A stretch of 64,000 bases of DNA from Rhodohalobacter halophilus (GTDB lineage: Bacteria; Bacteroidota; Rhodothermia; Balneolales; Balneolaceae), in the NCBI RefSeq assembly GCF_001715195.1, contig NZ_MDWE01000034.1:1-64000 (forward strand). The letters are read 5' to 3'. Made by a program: the position numbers and the translations under genes. Shown here piece by piece: positions 49,210 through 57,399 of this stretch. Below the pieces are notes generated by a model that was given only the letters and a program-made list of their open reading frames with translations, did not search any database and was not told the origin of the DNA. Within the stretch, counting starts at the first letter, position 1, and each line of letters begins with the position of its first letter.

Positions 49210-49962
49210 ATGATGAAGTACATCGATGTTTACGATTTAGGATATCAATCATACCGTCCCGTCTGGGATTTGCAAAAGCAACTTCAGCACGGATTAATCA
49301 CACAAAAACGGAAGATTCGTGACGGATTTCTGAATGAGTATCAAACCAACGACATGCTCCTTTTTGTGGAGCATCCTCACGTCTATACGCTGGGAAAAAG
49401 CGGCGACTCCTCTCACCTTCTCAAGGCTATCGAAGAACTTTCACAAATTGAAGCGGAGTATATCGAAATTGACCGGGGCGGCGATATCACCTATCACGGA
49501 CCGGGACAGATTGTTGGTTATCCGATTCTTGACCTTGACCGCCATTTTACCGACATCCACAAATATTTGCGACTCCTGGAGGAGGTGATCATCCGAACCT
49601 GCTCAGATTTTGGTGTTGAAGCAGGCAGAATTGACGGGTTGACCGGTGTTTGGGTTGATCAGAAAAAGATCTGCGCAATGGGTATTCGCTGCTCGCGCTG
49701 GGTTACCATGCACGGTTTTGCCTTCAACATAAATTCAGATCTTTCCTATTTCGATCACATTGTACCGTGCGGAATTAATGATAAATCAGTAACCAGTTTA
49801 TCTGAATTAAAAGGTAGTGATCTGGAGCTCAGCGATGTAAAAGAGTGTTTGCTCAAACACTTCGCAGAGATCTTTGAAGTTATACCCAAAGTGAAAGATC
49901 AAAAACCTGAACCCGAACAACAATTTTCTTACCTTACGTCTCTTAAATCGAAAGCCGAATAG
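49210..49962 (+). CDS. lipB: Octanoyltransferase LipB
   Basis: Moves octanoyl from acyl carrier protein to lipoyl domains, the first step of lipoate attachment. The 250-residue protein contains the LipB signature DRGGDITYHGPGQIVGYPIL (about residues 91-110), VEHPHVYTLGKSG, and KICAMGIRCSRWVTMHGFAFNI, read as KICAMGIRCSRW and TMHGFAFNIN. The catalytic Cys is in the C-terminal HIVPCGI and the Lys in KKICAMG. ATGs at 49210 and 49213 both fit. It is 18 bases before lipA and co-transcribed with it. Confidence 0.95.
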   Translation: MMKYIDVYDLGYQSYRPVWDLQKQLQHGLITQKRKIRDGFLNEYQTNDMLLFVEHPHVYTLGKSGDSSHLLKAIEELSQIEAEYIEIDRGGDITYHGPGQIVGYPILDLDRHFTDIHKYLRLLEEVIIRTCSDFGVEAGRIDGLTGVWVDQKKICAMGIRCSRWVTMHGFAFNINSDLSYFDHIVPCGINDKSVTSLSELKGSDLELSDVKECLLKHFAEIFEVIPKVKDQKPEPEQQFSYLTSLKSKAE

Positions 49963-49980
49963 CGGCAGAATGAATGTGTT

Positions 49981-50859
49981 ATGATTAAAGAACTTGAAAT
50001 TATTGACAAAGAAGGACCCTCCAAGCGCAGACCCGATTGGCTGCGTGTAAAACTTCCGTCCGGGGAGAAATTTAAGGAGGTGTCTCAAACCATTCGCGAC
50101 AACAATCTGAATACGGTTTGCTCTGAAGCAAGATGCCCCAATATGGGTGAGTGCTGGGGAGCCGGTACCGCTACATTTATGATTTTAGGCGATGTTTGTA
50201 CGCGCTCCTGTTCATTCTGCGCAGTAAAAACCGGACGCCCGGTTCAAGGGCTTGACTGGGATGAGCCGCGACGGGTTGCCGATGCAGCCGCAAAGATGAA
50301 ATTGAAGCACGTGGTACTCACATCCGTAAACCGTGATGAGCGAAAAGATGGCGGTGCGCCTATTTTTGCTGAGTGTCATAAAGTTCTTCGGGATACCATT
50401 GAAGGAGTAACCATCGAATCGCTGATTCCGGACTTTCGCGGAGTGTGGGATGCCCTTCAGATTGTGATTGATACCCCGCCGGACGTGTTGAGCCACAACC
50501 TGGAAACAGTTCCTCGTTTATACAGAACGGTTCGTCCGCAGGCTAAATATGAGCGCTCCCTGGAGCTGTTGAAACGGGTAAGAGCGCAAGGTGTTCGCTC
50601 CAAAACCGGTATTATGGTTGGACTGGGCGAAACACGTGAAGAGGTAATCGAATTGATGCAAGACTGCGTGGACCACGATGTAGATGTACTTACCATCGGG
50701 CAGTATATGCAGCCAACCAAGATGCACCATCCGGTTGTGGAGTGGGTTCACCCCGATCAGTTTGCTGAATACAAAGAGATCGGTGAGGAGCTGGGACTTG
50801 AGCATGTAGAGAGCGGTCCGCTTGTGAGGTCATCTTATCACGCTGAGCGGCACGTGTAA
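49981..50859 (+). CDS. lipA: Lipoyl synthase LipA
   Basis: Radical-SAM enzyme that inserts two sulfurs into the octanoyl chain. The 292-residue protein has the auxiliary cluster Cys47-x4-Cys52-x5-Cys58 ([17 protein letters not shown]) and the radical-SAM motif Cys73-x3-Cys77-x2-Cys80 ([11 protein letters not shown]). [25 protein letters not shown]-like [14 protein letters not shown] and the C-terminal RSSYHAE, whose Ser completes the auxiliary cluster, are present. Order lipB-lipA-plsY-gpsA suggests one operon for lipoate and membrane lipid steps. Confidence 0.97.
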   Translation: MIKELEIIDKEGPSKRRPDWLRVKLPSGEKFKEVSQTIRDNNLNTVCSEARCPNMGECWGAGTATFMILGDVCTRSCSFCAVKTGRPVQGLDWDEPRRVADAAAKMKLKHVVLTSVNRDERKDGGAPIFAECHKVLRDTIEGVTIESLIPDFRGVWDALQIVIDTPPDVLSHNLETVPRLYRTVRPQAKYERSLELLKRVRAQGVRSKTGIMVGLGETREEVIELMQDCVDHDVDVLTIGQYMQPTKMHHPVVEWVHPDQFAEYKEIGEELGLEHVESGPLVRSSYHAERHV

Positions 50860-50926
50860 CTGCTACCTGGCTCGGCTTAGACTGTTACTGCTACATTCAA
50901 CCTCTGAAAAATAGGAACCGCTTCCG

Positions 50927-51622
50927 ATGCTATCTATCATAATTGTACTGATTCTCTGCTACTTGATTGGGTCTATCCCGAGCTCTCTCTGGATGGGTAA
51001 GATCTTCTATAAGGTTGATATCAGGGAGCATGGAAGCGGAAACGCCGGTGCTACCAATACTTTTCGAATTTTAGGCTGGAAAGCCGGGACCATCGTTCTT
51101 CTTTTTGATTTTGGCAAGGGGCTGCTTGCAACGGCGGTCATCAGTCAGCTTGCCTATAGTATTGGCGATGGCCCGATTACGTTTTATGAAAAGTGGGATG
51201 TCAACTCAATGCTGCTGATCCTCTCCGGACTTGCGGCGGTAGTGGGTCACATGTTCCCGCTCTATGCGAATTTTAAAGGAGGTAAAGGAGCGGCCACCGC
51301 TTGCGGAATGCTTTATGGAATTGAACCGGTTTCCATCAGTATATCGCTTGCAATATTTTTGATCTTGATGTTCTCAACCCGGTATGTTTCTGTTGGGTCT
51401 ATCTTTGCCTCACTCCTCTATCCGTTTTCGCAGTTAACTCTTCGGTATGGATTTGATTTTGATATTGATGGGAGCATTATCCTGTTCAGCAGCGCATTGG
51501 CGCTTGGCATTATCATCAAGCACAAAGGAAATATTAAACGCCTGTTAAACGGTACAGAAAATAGAATTAAATCATTTAAACCATCGGGCGGAAGATTGAA
51601 TAAAGAGGAGTCGTCAGCGTGA
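50927..51622 (+). CDS. plsY: Glycerol-3-phosphate acyltransferase PlsY
   Basis: Acylates glycerol-3-phosphate from acyl-phosphate, opening phospholipid synthesis. The 231-residue membrane protein has about five helices and the family blocks YLIGSIPSSLWMGK, HGSGNAGATNTFRILG and FKGGKGAATACGML (glycine-rich loops). Its stop overlaps the gpsA start by four bases, and gpsA supplies its substrate, so the pair is functionally linked. Confidence 0.95.
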   Translation: MLSIIIVLILCYLIGSIPSSLWMGKIFYKVDIREHGSGNAGATNTFRILGWKAGTIVLLFDFGKGLLATAVISQLAYSIGDGPITFYEKWDVNSMLLILSGLAAVVGHMFPLYANFKGGKGAATACGMLYGIEPVSISISLAIFLILMFSTRYVSVGSIFASLLYPFSQLTLRYGFDFDIDGSIILFSSALALGIIIKHKGNIKRLLNGTENRIKSFKPSGGRLNKEESSA

Positions 51623-52629
51623 AAAAGATTAGCATAATAGGTGCGGGTAGTTTTGGTACGGCATTGGCCGTTGTTTTAAAGGATAAGGATGTTGATGTAT
51701 CTATCTGGGCCAGAGAGAAAGAGGTTGTGGATGGTATAAACGAGAGTGGATACAATCCATCGTACCTGACCGATATTGAGCTGCCCAAGAATTTACGTGC
51801 CACACATTCACTAAAGGAGGCTGTAGATCATGCTGAAATGATCGTTTTTGCAACACCTTCACACGCTTTGAGGGAGGTGGCAGGAAAAATTAAGCCGTTA
51901 CTTGGCGGAAAAGAGATTATCGTAAGTATTGCCAAGGGGATCGAAAAAAATACCCTGATGACCCCCTCACAGATTTTAGTTGATGTTCTGGACGAAGCGG
52001 TGTTGGAAGATCAGATTGGCGTGCTCACCGGCCCGAGTCACGCAGAAGAGGTGGCACTGCTAAAGCCGACAACCGTTGTGTCTGCCGCCTACTCAAAACG
52101 AGTGGCCCGCATTATTCAGGAGACCTTTATGACCTCACGATTTCGGGTCTATTTAAATAATGACATCATAGGTGTGGAAATTGGCGGTGCGCTTAAAAAT
52201 ATCATGGCCATTGCAGCCGGTATTGTAGATGGTGCTGAGCTGGGTGATAACGCCAAAGCTGCATTAATGACCCGCGGGCTCCATGAAATGAAGCGAATGG
52301 GAGCAGTACTTGGAGCATCGATGGATACATTTTCCGGATTGACCGGAATGGGTGATCTTATTGTTACCTGCACAAGTAAGCACAGCCGTAACCGATTTGT
52401 AGGTTATAGCATCGGGCAGGGTAAAAAACTCGATGAAATTAAAGCCGGTATGAATATGGTTGCAGAGGGTGTGAAAACTGCGGAGTCTGTATGCCAGTGG
52501 TCTCAGGAAAACGGCGTGGAGATGCCAATTACCGAAGCGGTTTATAAAGTACTGTTTAAAAATATACCTCCGGCGCAGATGGTGGAAGAGTTGATGACAC
52601 GAAATCCGAAAGAGGAAAAAATGATTTAA
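51619..52629 (+). CDS. gpsA: NAD(P)-dependent glycerol-3-phosphate dehydrogenase GpsA
   Basis: Reduces dihydroxyacetone phosphate to glycerol-3-phosphate for PlsY. The 336-residue protein starts at GTG (51619) with IGAGSFGTALAVVLKDK (the NAD-binding Rossmann). It contains VSIAKGIEKNTLMTPSQILVD, GPSHAEEVALLKPTTVV and GGALKNIMAIAAGIVDGAELGDNAKAALMTRGL (in parts: GGALKNIMAIAAGI and ELGDNAKAALMTRGL) including the active-site Lys. It overlaps plsY by four bases. Confidence 0.96.
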   Translation: MKKISIIGAGSFGTALAVVLKDKDVDVSIWAREKEVVDGINESGYNPSYLTDIELPKNLRATHSLKEAVDHAEMIVFATPSHALREVAGKIKPLLGGKEIIVSIAKGIEKNTLMTPSQILVDVLDEAVLEDQIGVLTGPSHAEEVALLKPTTVVSAAYSKRVARIIQETFMTSRFRVYLNNDIIGVEIGGALKNIMAIAAGIVDGAELGDNAKAALMTRGLHEMKRMGAVLGASMDTFSGLTGMGDLIVTCTSKHSRNRFVGYSIGQGKKLDEIKAGMNMVAEGVKTAESVCQWSQENGVEMPITEAVYKVLFKNIPPAQMVEELMTRNPKEEKMI

Positions 52630-52685
52630 ACATTCTGCCGTTCTGTTCGTTGAAAAACTGTTATACCCCAAAAGTGCATAGTATT

Positions 52686-53363
52686 ATGAAATTGCCAAAC
52701 GGTGAGATTGTCATATCTGACATGAACCCTTCCGATCTTCGAAACCTGATTCAGACCGGCGAGGGAACCTATCTCGAATTCAAAAAAACGGTACCCACTC
52801 CGGCAAAAATTGCGCGCGAAATAGCTGCATTCGCAAATACATCGGGCGGAACTATTTTAATTGGAGTGCAGGATGATAAACAGATAACGGGAATTCGCTC
52901 CTTTTTTGAAGAGGAGTTCCTACTGCAGGAAGCGGCCCAAAAACTTTGTGTTCCGGCTGTTGAGCTGCAAATTGAACTCGTACATCTGTCCGACGCCGAT
53001 GTAATAGTGGTGCGGGTCCCGGAGTCGAAGAAAAAACCTGTATATCTGAAGGGAAAGAAGAAACGCCGGGTTTTTGTTCGCTTTCAGGATGAAAGCACAC
53101 TGGCAAGTGACGAACAGACTGAGATTTTGAAACAGCAGTATTCAGAATCAGGTGTTACGTTTGAGTATGGAAAACATGAACAGATGCTGTTCCGTTATTT
53201 GAATGAATACGGTGAGATCAGTGTTCAGAAGTTTTCAGAATTGATTAATGTAACAAGCTATCGTGCGTCCAAAATTCTTGTTAATTTGGTGAGTGCCGGA
53301 ATTCTGAAACTGTTCAGGAAATCGGAAAAGGATTATTTTACGTTTTCAAATCCTGTGAAGTAA
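52686..53363 (+). CDS. AlbA_2 (Schlafen-like) ATP-binding-domain protein
   Basis: Putative DNA- or RNA-binding regulator, 225 aa. The ATG at 52686 (MKLPNGEIV) is preferred over 52650. The AlbA_2 domain (about 10-130) contains YLEFKKTVPTPAKIAREIAAFANTSGGTILIGV (in parts: TYLEFKKTVPTP and AAFANTSGGTILIGV), the family core. A winged helix (about 160-225, EYGEISVQKFSELINVTSYRAS) follows. It is positioned between gpsA and a HesB/IscA gene, 20 bases before the latter. The role is unknown. Confidence 0.8.
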   Translation: MKLPNGEIVISDMNPSDLRNLIQTGEGTYLEFKKTVPTPAKIAREIAAFANTSGGTILIGVQDDKQITGIRSFFEEEFLLQEAAQKLCVPAVELQIELVHLSDADVIVVRVPESKKKPVYLKGKKKRRVFVRFQDESTLASDEQTEILKQQYSESGVTFEYGKHEQMLFRYLNEYGEISVQKFSELINVTSYRASKILVNLVSAGILKLFRKSEKDYFTFSNPVK

Positions 53364-53382
53364 CTGAAAAATTATTCTATCT

Positions 53383-53829
53383 ATGGCTATCGAAGATGAA
53401 AATTTAGACGACGTTATTGCATCTCTGATTGATGAAGAGCCTGAAGAAGAGCTCAGCGCTGAAGAGAAGTTTCGCCGGGAATTTGAAAAGCAGGCGAGCG
53501 GCAATGATCTTCAGCTTACAGAACGGGCAGCAAAGCAGGTTCGTAAAATCAAGCAGGATGAAAATCTGGATGAAGAGCTCTATCTGCGCGTAGCGGTAGA
53601 AGGAGGCGGATGCTCCGGGTTAAGCTATAAGCTGGGATTTGATATTCGGACGGATGAAGATGTAATTGTAAACACTCAAGGCCTGGAAGTTGTTGTGAAG
53701 TCCGATCACATGTTATATCTGGATGGTGTTATCATCGACTACCCTGATGGGCTGGATGCGCGAGGCTTTACATTCGATAACCCTAATGCCAGCGAAGCGT
53801 GCGGCTGTGGGTCATCTTTTGCAGTTTAG
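53383..53829 (+). CDS. HesB/IscA-type iron-sulfur assembly protein
   Basis: A-type carrier that delivers Fe-S clusters, 148 aa. The three ligand Cys of the family are present: Cys77 (GGGCSGLSYKLGFD) and Cys140/Cys142 (CGCGSSFAV). The N-terminal 42 residues are an acidic extension (DVIASLIDEEPEEELSAEEK) not part of the ordinary 105-115-residue domain. lipA upstream is an Fe-S client, which fits, but specific partnership is inference. Confidence 0.9.
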   Translation: MAIEDENLDDVIASLIDEEPEEELSAEEKFRREFEKQASGNDLQLTERAAKQVRKIKQDENLDEELYLRVAVEGGGCSGLSYKLGFDIRTDEDVIVNTQGLEVVVKSDHMLYLDGVIIDYPDGLDARGFTFDNPNASEACGCGSSFAV

Positions 53830-53896
53830 TAAGATTTTATACGTTATATGGATCAACGACGGTATGAATGACCTCTGTTAGCTTCATTCATGTTGA

Positions 53897-53930
53897 AAGC
53901 CGGCAACGGATTAAACCGGCTTCAGGATTT
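53897..53930. terminator. Hairpin between convergent HesB/IscA and hslO genes
   Basis: Stem AAGCCGG / CCGGCTT with a 12-base loop, followed on the plus strand by CAGGATTTTATT. It lies 67 bases after the HesB-type stop; the T-run is imperfect. Confidence 0.5.
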
Positions 53931-53976
53931 TATTGATTCCCCTCACATTGCCATCGGCGAGAACTACAGAGGAAGC

Positions 53977-54882
53977 TCAATTCATTTTCGCTTTTGCATT
54001 CTCCGCCAGCTCGGCAATTTCCTCTTTGCTGATTTCAACTTTAGACCCGCAGTAGTTACAAACCACTTCCTGGCTCTCATCCTTCATCTCTTTAAGCTCT
54101 TCATAACCAAGCATAGAGAGAGCGTTTTTGAAACGCTTGGGTGAACAACGGCAGAAAAAGTGAACAGGCTGCCGATCCAACTCTTTAACGGCATACGGTT
54201 TTGTTGCCACCTTCATGATATCGTCTATATAATAGTCGTTCTCAAGCAGTTCACTCAAAGGTGGAAGGTCGGTGAGTGTTTTCTGAAGTTTCTCAACCGT
54301 TGTTTCATCCGCTTCGGGCAGACGCTGCAAAAGTACCCCACCGGCATGTTTTACGGTGCCGTCGTCGAACAGGCTCACATCAAGCAGAAAGGCGGAAAGG
54401 ACCTGCTCGGATTGCGCCATGTAATGGGCAATGTCTGAATTGATATCGCCGTTAACCAAAGCGATGGAGCTCCGGCGCGGCTCTGCCTCATTATAGAGGG
54501 TTTTTGTGACGGTGAGAACTCCATTTCCTAAACCATCAGAAATGGTTGTTTCCGGGTTGGTATAATCCAGTTCGGCGGAAGGATTTGCAGAGTAGCCGCG
54601 CACCTCTCCCACTCTATTCGCTTCGGCTGTCAACATCCCGACCGGTCCATCCCCGTCAACTCTGATCTGAATACGCTCTTCACCTTTCAATTCTGATGCA
54701 AGCAGCATGGCGGATGTCAATGTTTTGCCAAGCAGTACCGTATTGAGCAGAGACAAATTGTGGTTTTTCTGTGCTGTGCGAACAACATCCGTCGTTTTAA
54801 CCACGCTTATTTTAAATTGCCCGTCCGGGTCGATTCCCTTAATTAAACGATCCTTGAACTTAAACTTCTTTTTCAGTGACAT
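53977..54882 (-). CDS. hslO: Redox-regulated chaperone Hsp33
   Basis: Oxidation-activated holdase. The 301-residue protein has the N-terminal fold (LLNTVLLGKTLTSAMLLASEL, RIQVRVDGDGP-like RIQIRVDGDGPVGMLTAEAN) and the C-terminal redox switch CRCSPKRF ... CNYCGSKVEIS, the Hsp33 CxC-x(27-32)-CxxC zinc centre. It is 72 bases downstream of the DUF6159-like gene on the same strand. Confidence 0.95.
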   Translation of the reverse strand: MSLKKKFKFKDRLIKGIDPDGQFKISVVKTTDVVRTAQKNHNLSLLNTVLLGKTLTSAMLLASELKGEERIQIRVDGDGPVGMLTAEANRVGEVRGYSANPSAELDYTNPETTISDGLGNGVLTVTKTLYNEAEPRRSSIALVNGDINSDIAHYMAQSEQVLSAFLLDVSLFDDGTVKHAGGVLLQRLPEADETTVEKLQKTLTDLPPLSELLENDYYIDDIMKVATKPYAVKELDRQPVHFFCRCSPKRFKNALSMLGYEELKEMKDESQEVVCNYCGSKVEISKEEIAELAENAKAKMN

Positions 54883-54954
54883 ATAGATAATACTTCAATA
54901 TTGGATTGGGATGATTCTAATGCAGAACAGTAAACGATTCGCCTGACGCGGATA

Positions 54955-55779
54955 TTATCTCACCGCCCGATCGATCTGGCTCTGTGTGAAGGAGCCGGGC
55001 AGGCGCTGTTCACGCACATAAAGATACAGAGTTGCCATGAAAATAGATTGAAGAATCCACTGTAAAATTCCCAGTGTGAGTCCAAAGAGGATTAATATGG
55101 TGAGGGCAATCAGAATGAAGATATCACCCAGCAAAAAAAGCGGTATGGTAACAATGGCGGCACCCATGAGCAGTGCAGTAAAGATGAGGCCGAAACTGAA
55201 GTGACCAATGAGCTGCTCTCCCCACGATTTTTTCAACATGCCTGCAGACTCTTTCAGCGCTTCAATCGGCCCTTTTTGTTCCACGATGAGAACCGGAATG
55301 ACCATAAAGCTGGTTACGGTCCAGCTAAGCCCAATGAGGCCGGCTACAATTTTACCAACCCAATCCGATTGATTTTCAATGGTGTTGATGATCAACCCAA
55401 CGGTTGCCGCGATGGCTGTCCATCCAAGAATGTGGCCAATACGGTCCCGCAACTGTTGAAAAACGTCACCAAATGTGGGCTGTTCACCTTTTATATGTTT
55501 GATGGCATACAGCACAGCACCTGAATTGAAAAAGATCATCACAAAGTAGGTGAGCAGGTAGAACATGAAAATGGTGATAAACATCATCGCCTCGGGAAGA
55601 GCGTCCAAAAAGCCAAAAATATTCAAGCCCTGCTGAAATACGATCGGTACAATAAAAGTGAGTCCGATGGCCAAAGTGCAGATTCCTGAGAAAATTGGAA
55701 AGAGGAGCATTTTTTTGTCTTCCAACAGAATGAGAAGAGAGCTCTTCATCAAAGACCAGGTTGCGGAAAATCGATTCAT
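54955..55779 (-). CDS. DUF6159-like multi-pass membrane protein
   Basis: 274-residue protein with five or six transmembrane helices. It starts MNRFSATWSLMKSSLLILLEDKK, read as MNRFSATWSLMKSSL and LLEDKKMLLFPIFSG, which is the DUF6159 N-terminus. The middle carries FMVIPVLIVEQKGPIEALKESAG, seen in this family, and the C-terminus reads LYLYVREQRLPGSFTQSQID. Function unknown; such proteins often sit near stress genes, and hslO follows here. Confidence 0.8.
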   Translation of the reverse strand: MNRFSATWSLMKSSLLILLEDKKMLLFPIFSGICTLAIGLTFIVPIVFQQGLNIFGFLDALPEAMMFITIFMFYLLTYFVMIFFNSGAVLYAIKHIKGEQPTFGDVFQQLRDRIGHILGWTAIAATVGLIINTIENQSDWVGKIVAGLIGLSWTVTSFMVIPVLIVEQKGPIEALKESAGMLKKSWGEQLIGHFSFGLIFTALLMGAAIVTIPLFLLGDIFILIALTILILFGLTLGILQWILQSIFMATLYLYVREQRLPGSFTQSQIDRAVR

Positions 55780-55825
55780 AAGGATGGAATAGATTTTAAG
55801 TTCAGAATAATCTGACTCTTTCCCA

Positions 55826-55858
55826 TAAAAAAAGCAACCCGATTTTCACCGGGCTGCT
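55826..55858 (-). terminator. Terminator after the leucine-type dehydrogenase gene
   Basis: Read on the minus strand: stem AGCAGCCCG / CGGGTTGCT (one G-T pair) with an 8-base loop, then seven T's. It lies 29 bases after the stop codon at 55888. Confidence 0.9.
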
Positions 55859-55887
55859 CAGTTGAATAGTCAGGGTTGTGTACAATG

Positions 55888-57060
55888 TTATGATCGCTCT
55901 CTCAGGTACTGCTCACCCTTCCGGTTGGAAAAATGGCTTTTTGAGGAGTAGATCGTTCCAACTTTACCTACGTCTTCAATTCTCTTTTTGGCAAGAGCGT
56001 TTGATGCGGCAATGGTTGGGATACTGTTCTCTTCCGCGTAATCAAAGATATCGAGGACGGTATCATAAATGCGTGAAGCTTTGTTCATAGCCAGGTTTTC
56101 GTTGTAACCTTCCAGCTCACTGGCCACATTAATCAATCCGCCCGCGTTGATAACATAATCGGGTGCGTAGAGAATTCCTTTTTTAATCAATTCATTCCCG
56201 TGTTTGTCTTCATCATCCAGGATGTTGTTGGCCCCGCCGGCCACAATGTCGCACTTCAGGTAGTTGATGGTATCGTCGTTCACCACACCGCCCAGTGCAC
56301 AGGGACTTAAAATATCCACGTCGAGAGTGTAAATGTCGTCCGGTTTTACCATGGTGGCCCCGGTAGCCTCGGCCAGCTGCCTGGCTTTATCTTCAAATAT
56401 ATCGGTTACAAAAAGTTCTGCATTCTCTTTACTGATGTGATGGGCAAGGTGAGACGCCACAGAACCTGCACCCTGTATGGCTATTCGCTTTCCCTCGAGC
56501 GAGTCGCTGCCATAGGCTCGTTTTGCGGATGCCTTGATTCCCATATATACCCCGTAAGCCGTAACAGGAGAAGGGTTACCGCTTCCGCCCATCTCTTTGG
56601 GTATACCGGTTACAAATTTAGTTTCAGAGAAGATCCACTCCATCTCCTTCTCGGTCATTCCCACATCCTCAGCCGTGATGTAGCGGCCGCCGAGACCATC
56701 CACAAAACGCCCAAATGCGCGGAACATCGGTTCGGTTTTCTGGGTTTGTGCATCCCCGATAATCACTGCCTTCCCTCCACCGAGGTTCAACCCGGAAATG
56801 GCCGATTTGTAGGTCATTCCCCGCGAGAGGCGCAGTACGTCGCGAATGGCCTCCGCTTCGGATTTATAATCCCACATACGGGTTCCGCCTAAAGCCGGGC
56901 CTAGAGTAGTATCGTGGATTGCAATAATTGCTTTAAGGCCGGCCTCGGGTCGCGAGCAGAAAACAATCTGCTCATGTTCGAGGTTGTTCAACTCACCAAA
57001 AAGTTCAAAATCGTTGTGTGTGTCGCTCTCTTTATCAAGCATATTCTTCAAATCATTCAT
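55888..57060 (-). CDS. Leucine/valine/phenylalanine dehydrogenase (Glu/Leu/Phe/Val family)
   Basis: NAD-dependent amino-acid dehydrogenase, 390 aa. The substrate domain has GPALGGTRMWDYKSEAEAIRD and the catalytic-Lys region GMTYKSAISGLNLGGGKAVII (in parts: GMTYKSAISGLNLG and LGGGKAVIIG). The NAD domain has GAGSVASHLAHHI, and DILSPCALGGVVND and AGGANNIL are family markers. It most resembles leucine dehydrogenase, though the precise amino acid cannot be read from the sequence. A LacI-type palindrome lies about 40 bases upstream of its start. Confidence 0.88.
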   Translation of the reverse strand: MNDLKNMLDKESDTHNDFELFGELNNLEHEQIVFCSRPEAGLKAIIAIHDTTLGPALGGTRMWDYKSEAEAIRDVLRLSRGMTYKSAISGLNLGGGKAVIIGDAQTQKTEPMFRAFGRFVDGLGGRYITAEDVGMTEKEMEWIFSETKFVTGIPKEMGGSGNPSPVTAYGVYMGIKASAKRAYGSDSLEGKRIAIQGAGSVASHLAHHISKENAELFVTDIFEDKARQLAEATGATMVKPDDIYTLDVDILSPCALGGVVNDDTINYLKCDIVAGGANNILDDEDKHGNELIKKGILYAPDYVINAGGLINVASELEGYNENLAMNKASRIYDTVLDIFDYAEENSIPTIAASNALAKKRIEDVGKVGTIYSSKSHFSNRKGEQYLRERS

Positions 57061-57399
57061 AACTACAGTTTTTTAAAATTCGAGTCGGATACCATCCGAT
57101 TGGAAACGCTTCCAATTTAATATTTTTCGGGCAGAATTGACAGTTTCGGTACCTGCAAAATTGAGTTGCGCTTTTTTCATGCCGCTGTAAATTTAAGATT
57201 ATTTACGAACAGGTTATGAAGAAAACGGATAAACTTTTCCACTCAGATGCTTTGATTGGTACACAATTTCTGCTCTGCATTTCTTATAATAGAATATTAA
57301 GCTTTTGTTAAAGTTATTACTGTGTGATAAAACACAGTTTGGCACTGACGGGGTGACACTCCTTTGCCTCTTAAATGAGAATAAAACAGGAAACAAATC
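57061..57399. promoter_or_regulatory. Divergent regulatory region with palindromes (leucine-type dehydrogenase / recJ)
   Basis: This 339-base gene-free stretch separates two divergent genes. It holds three perfect short palindromes: TCGGAT-ACC-ATCCGA (57085-57099), ATTGGAA-ACGC-TTCCAAT (57099-57116), and ACTGTGT-GATAAA-ACACAGT (57319-57338). The second has the central CG and symmetric arms of LacI-family operators (close to the cre pattern) and sits 39-56 bases upstream of the dehydrogenase start on the minus strand. No clear promoter consensus was found for recJ, and no regulator gene is adjacent. Confidence 0.45.
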
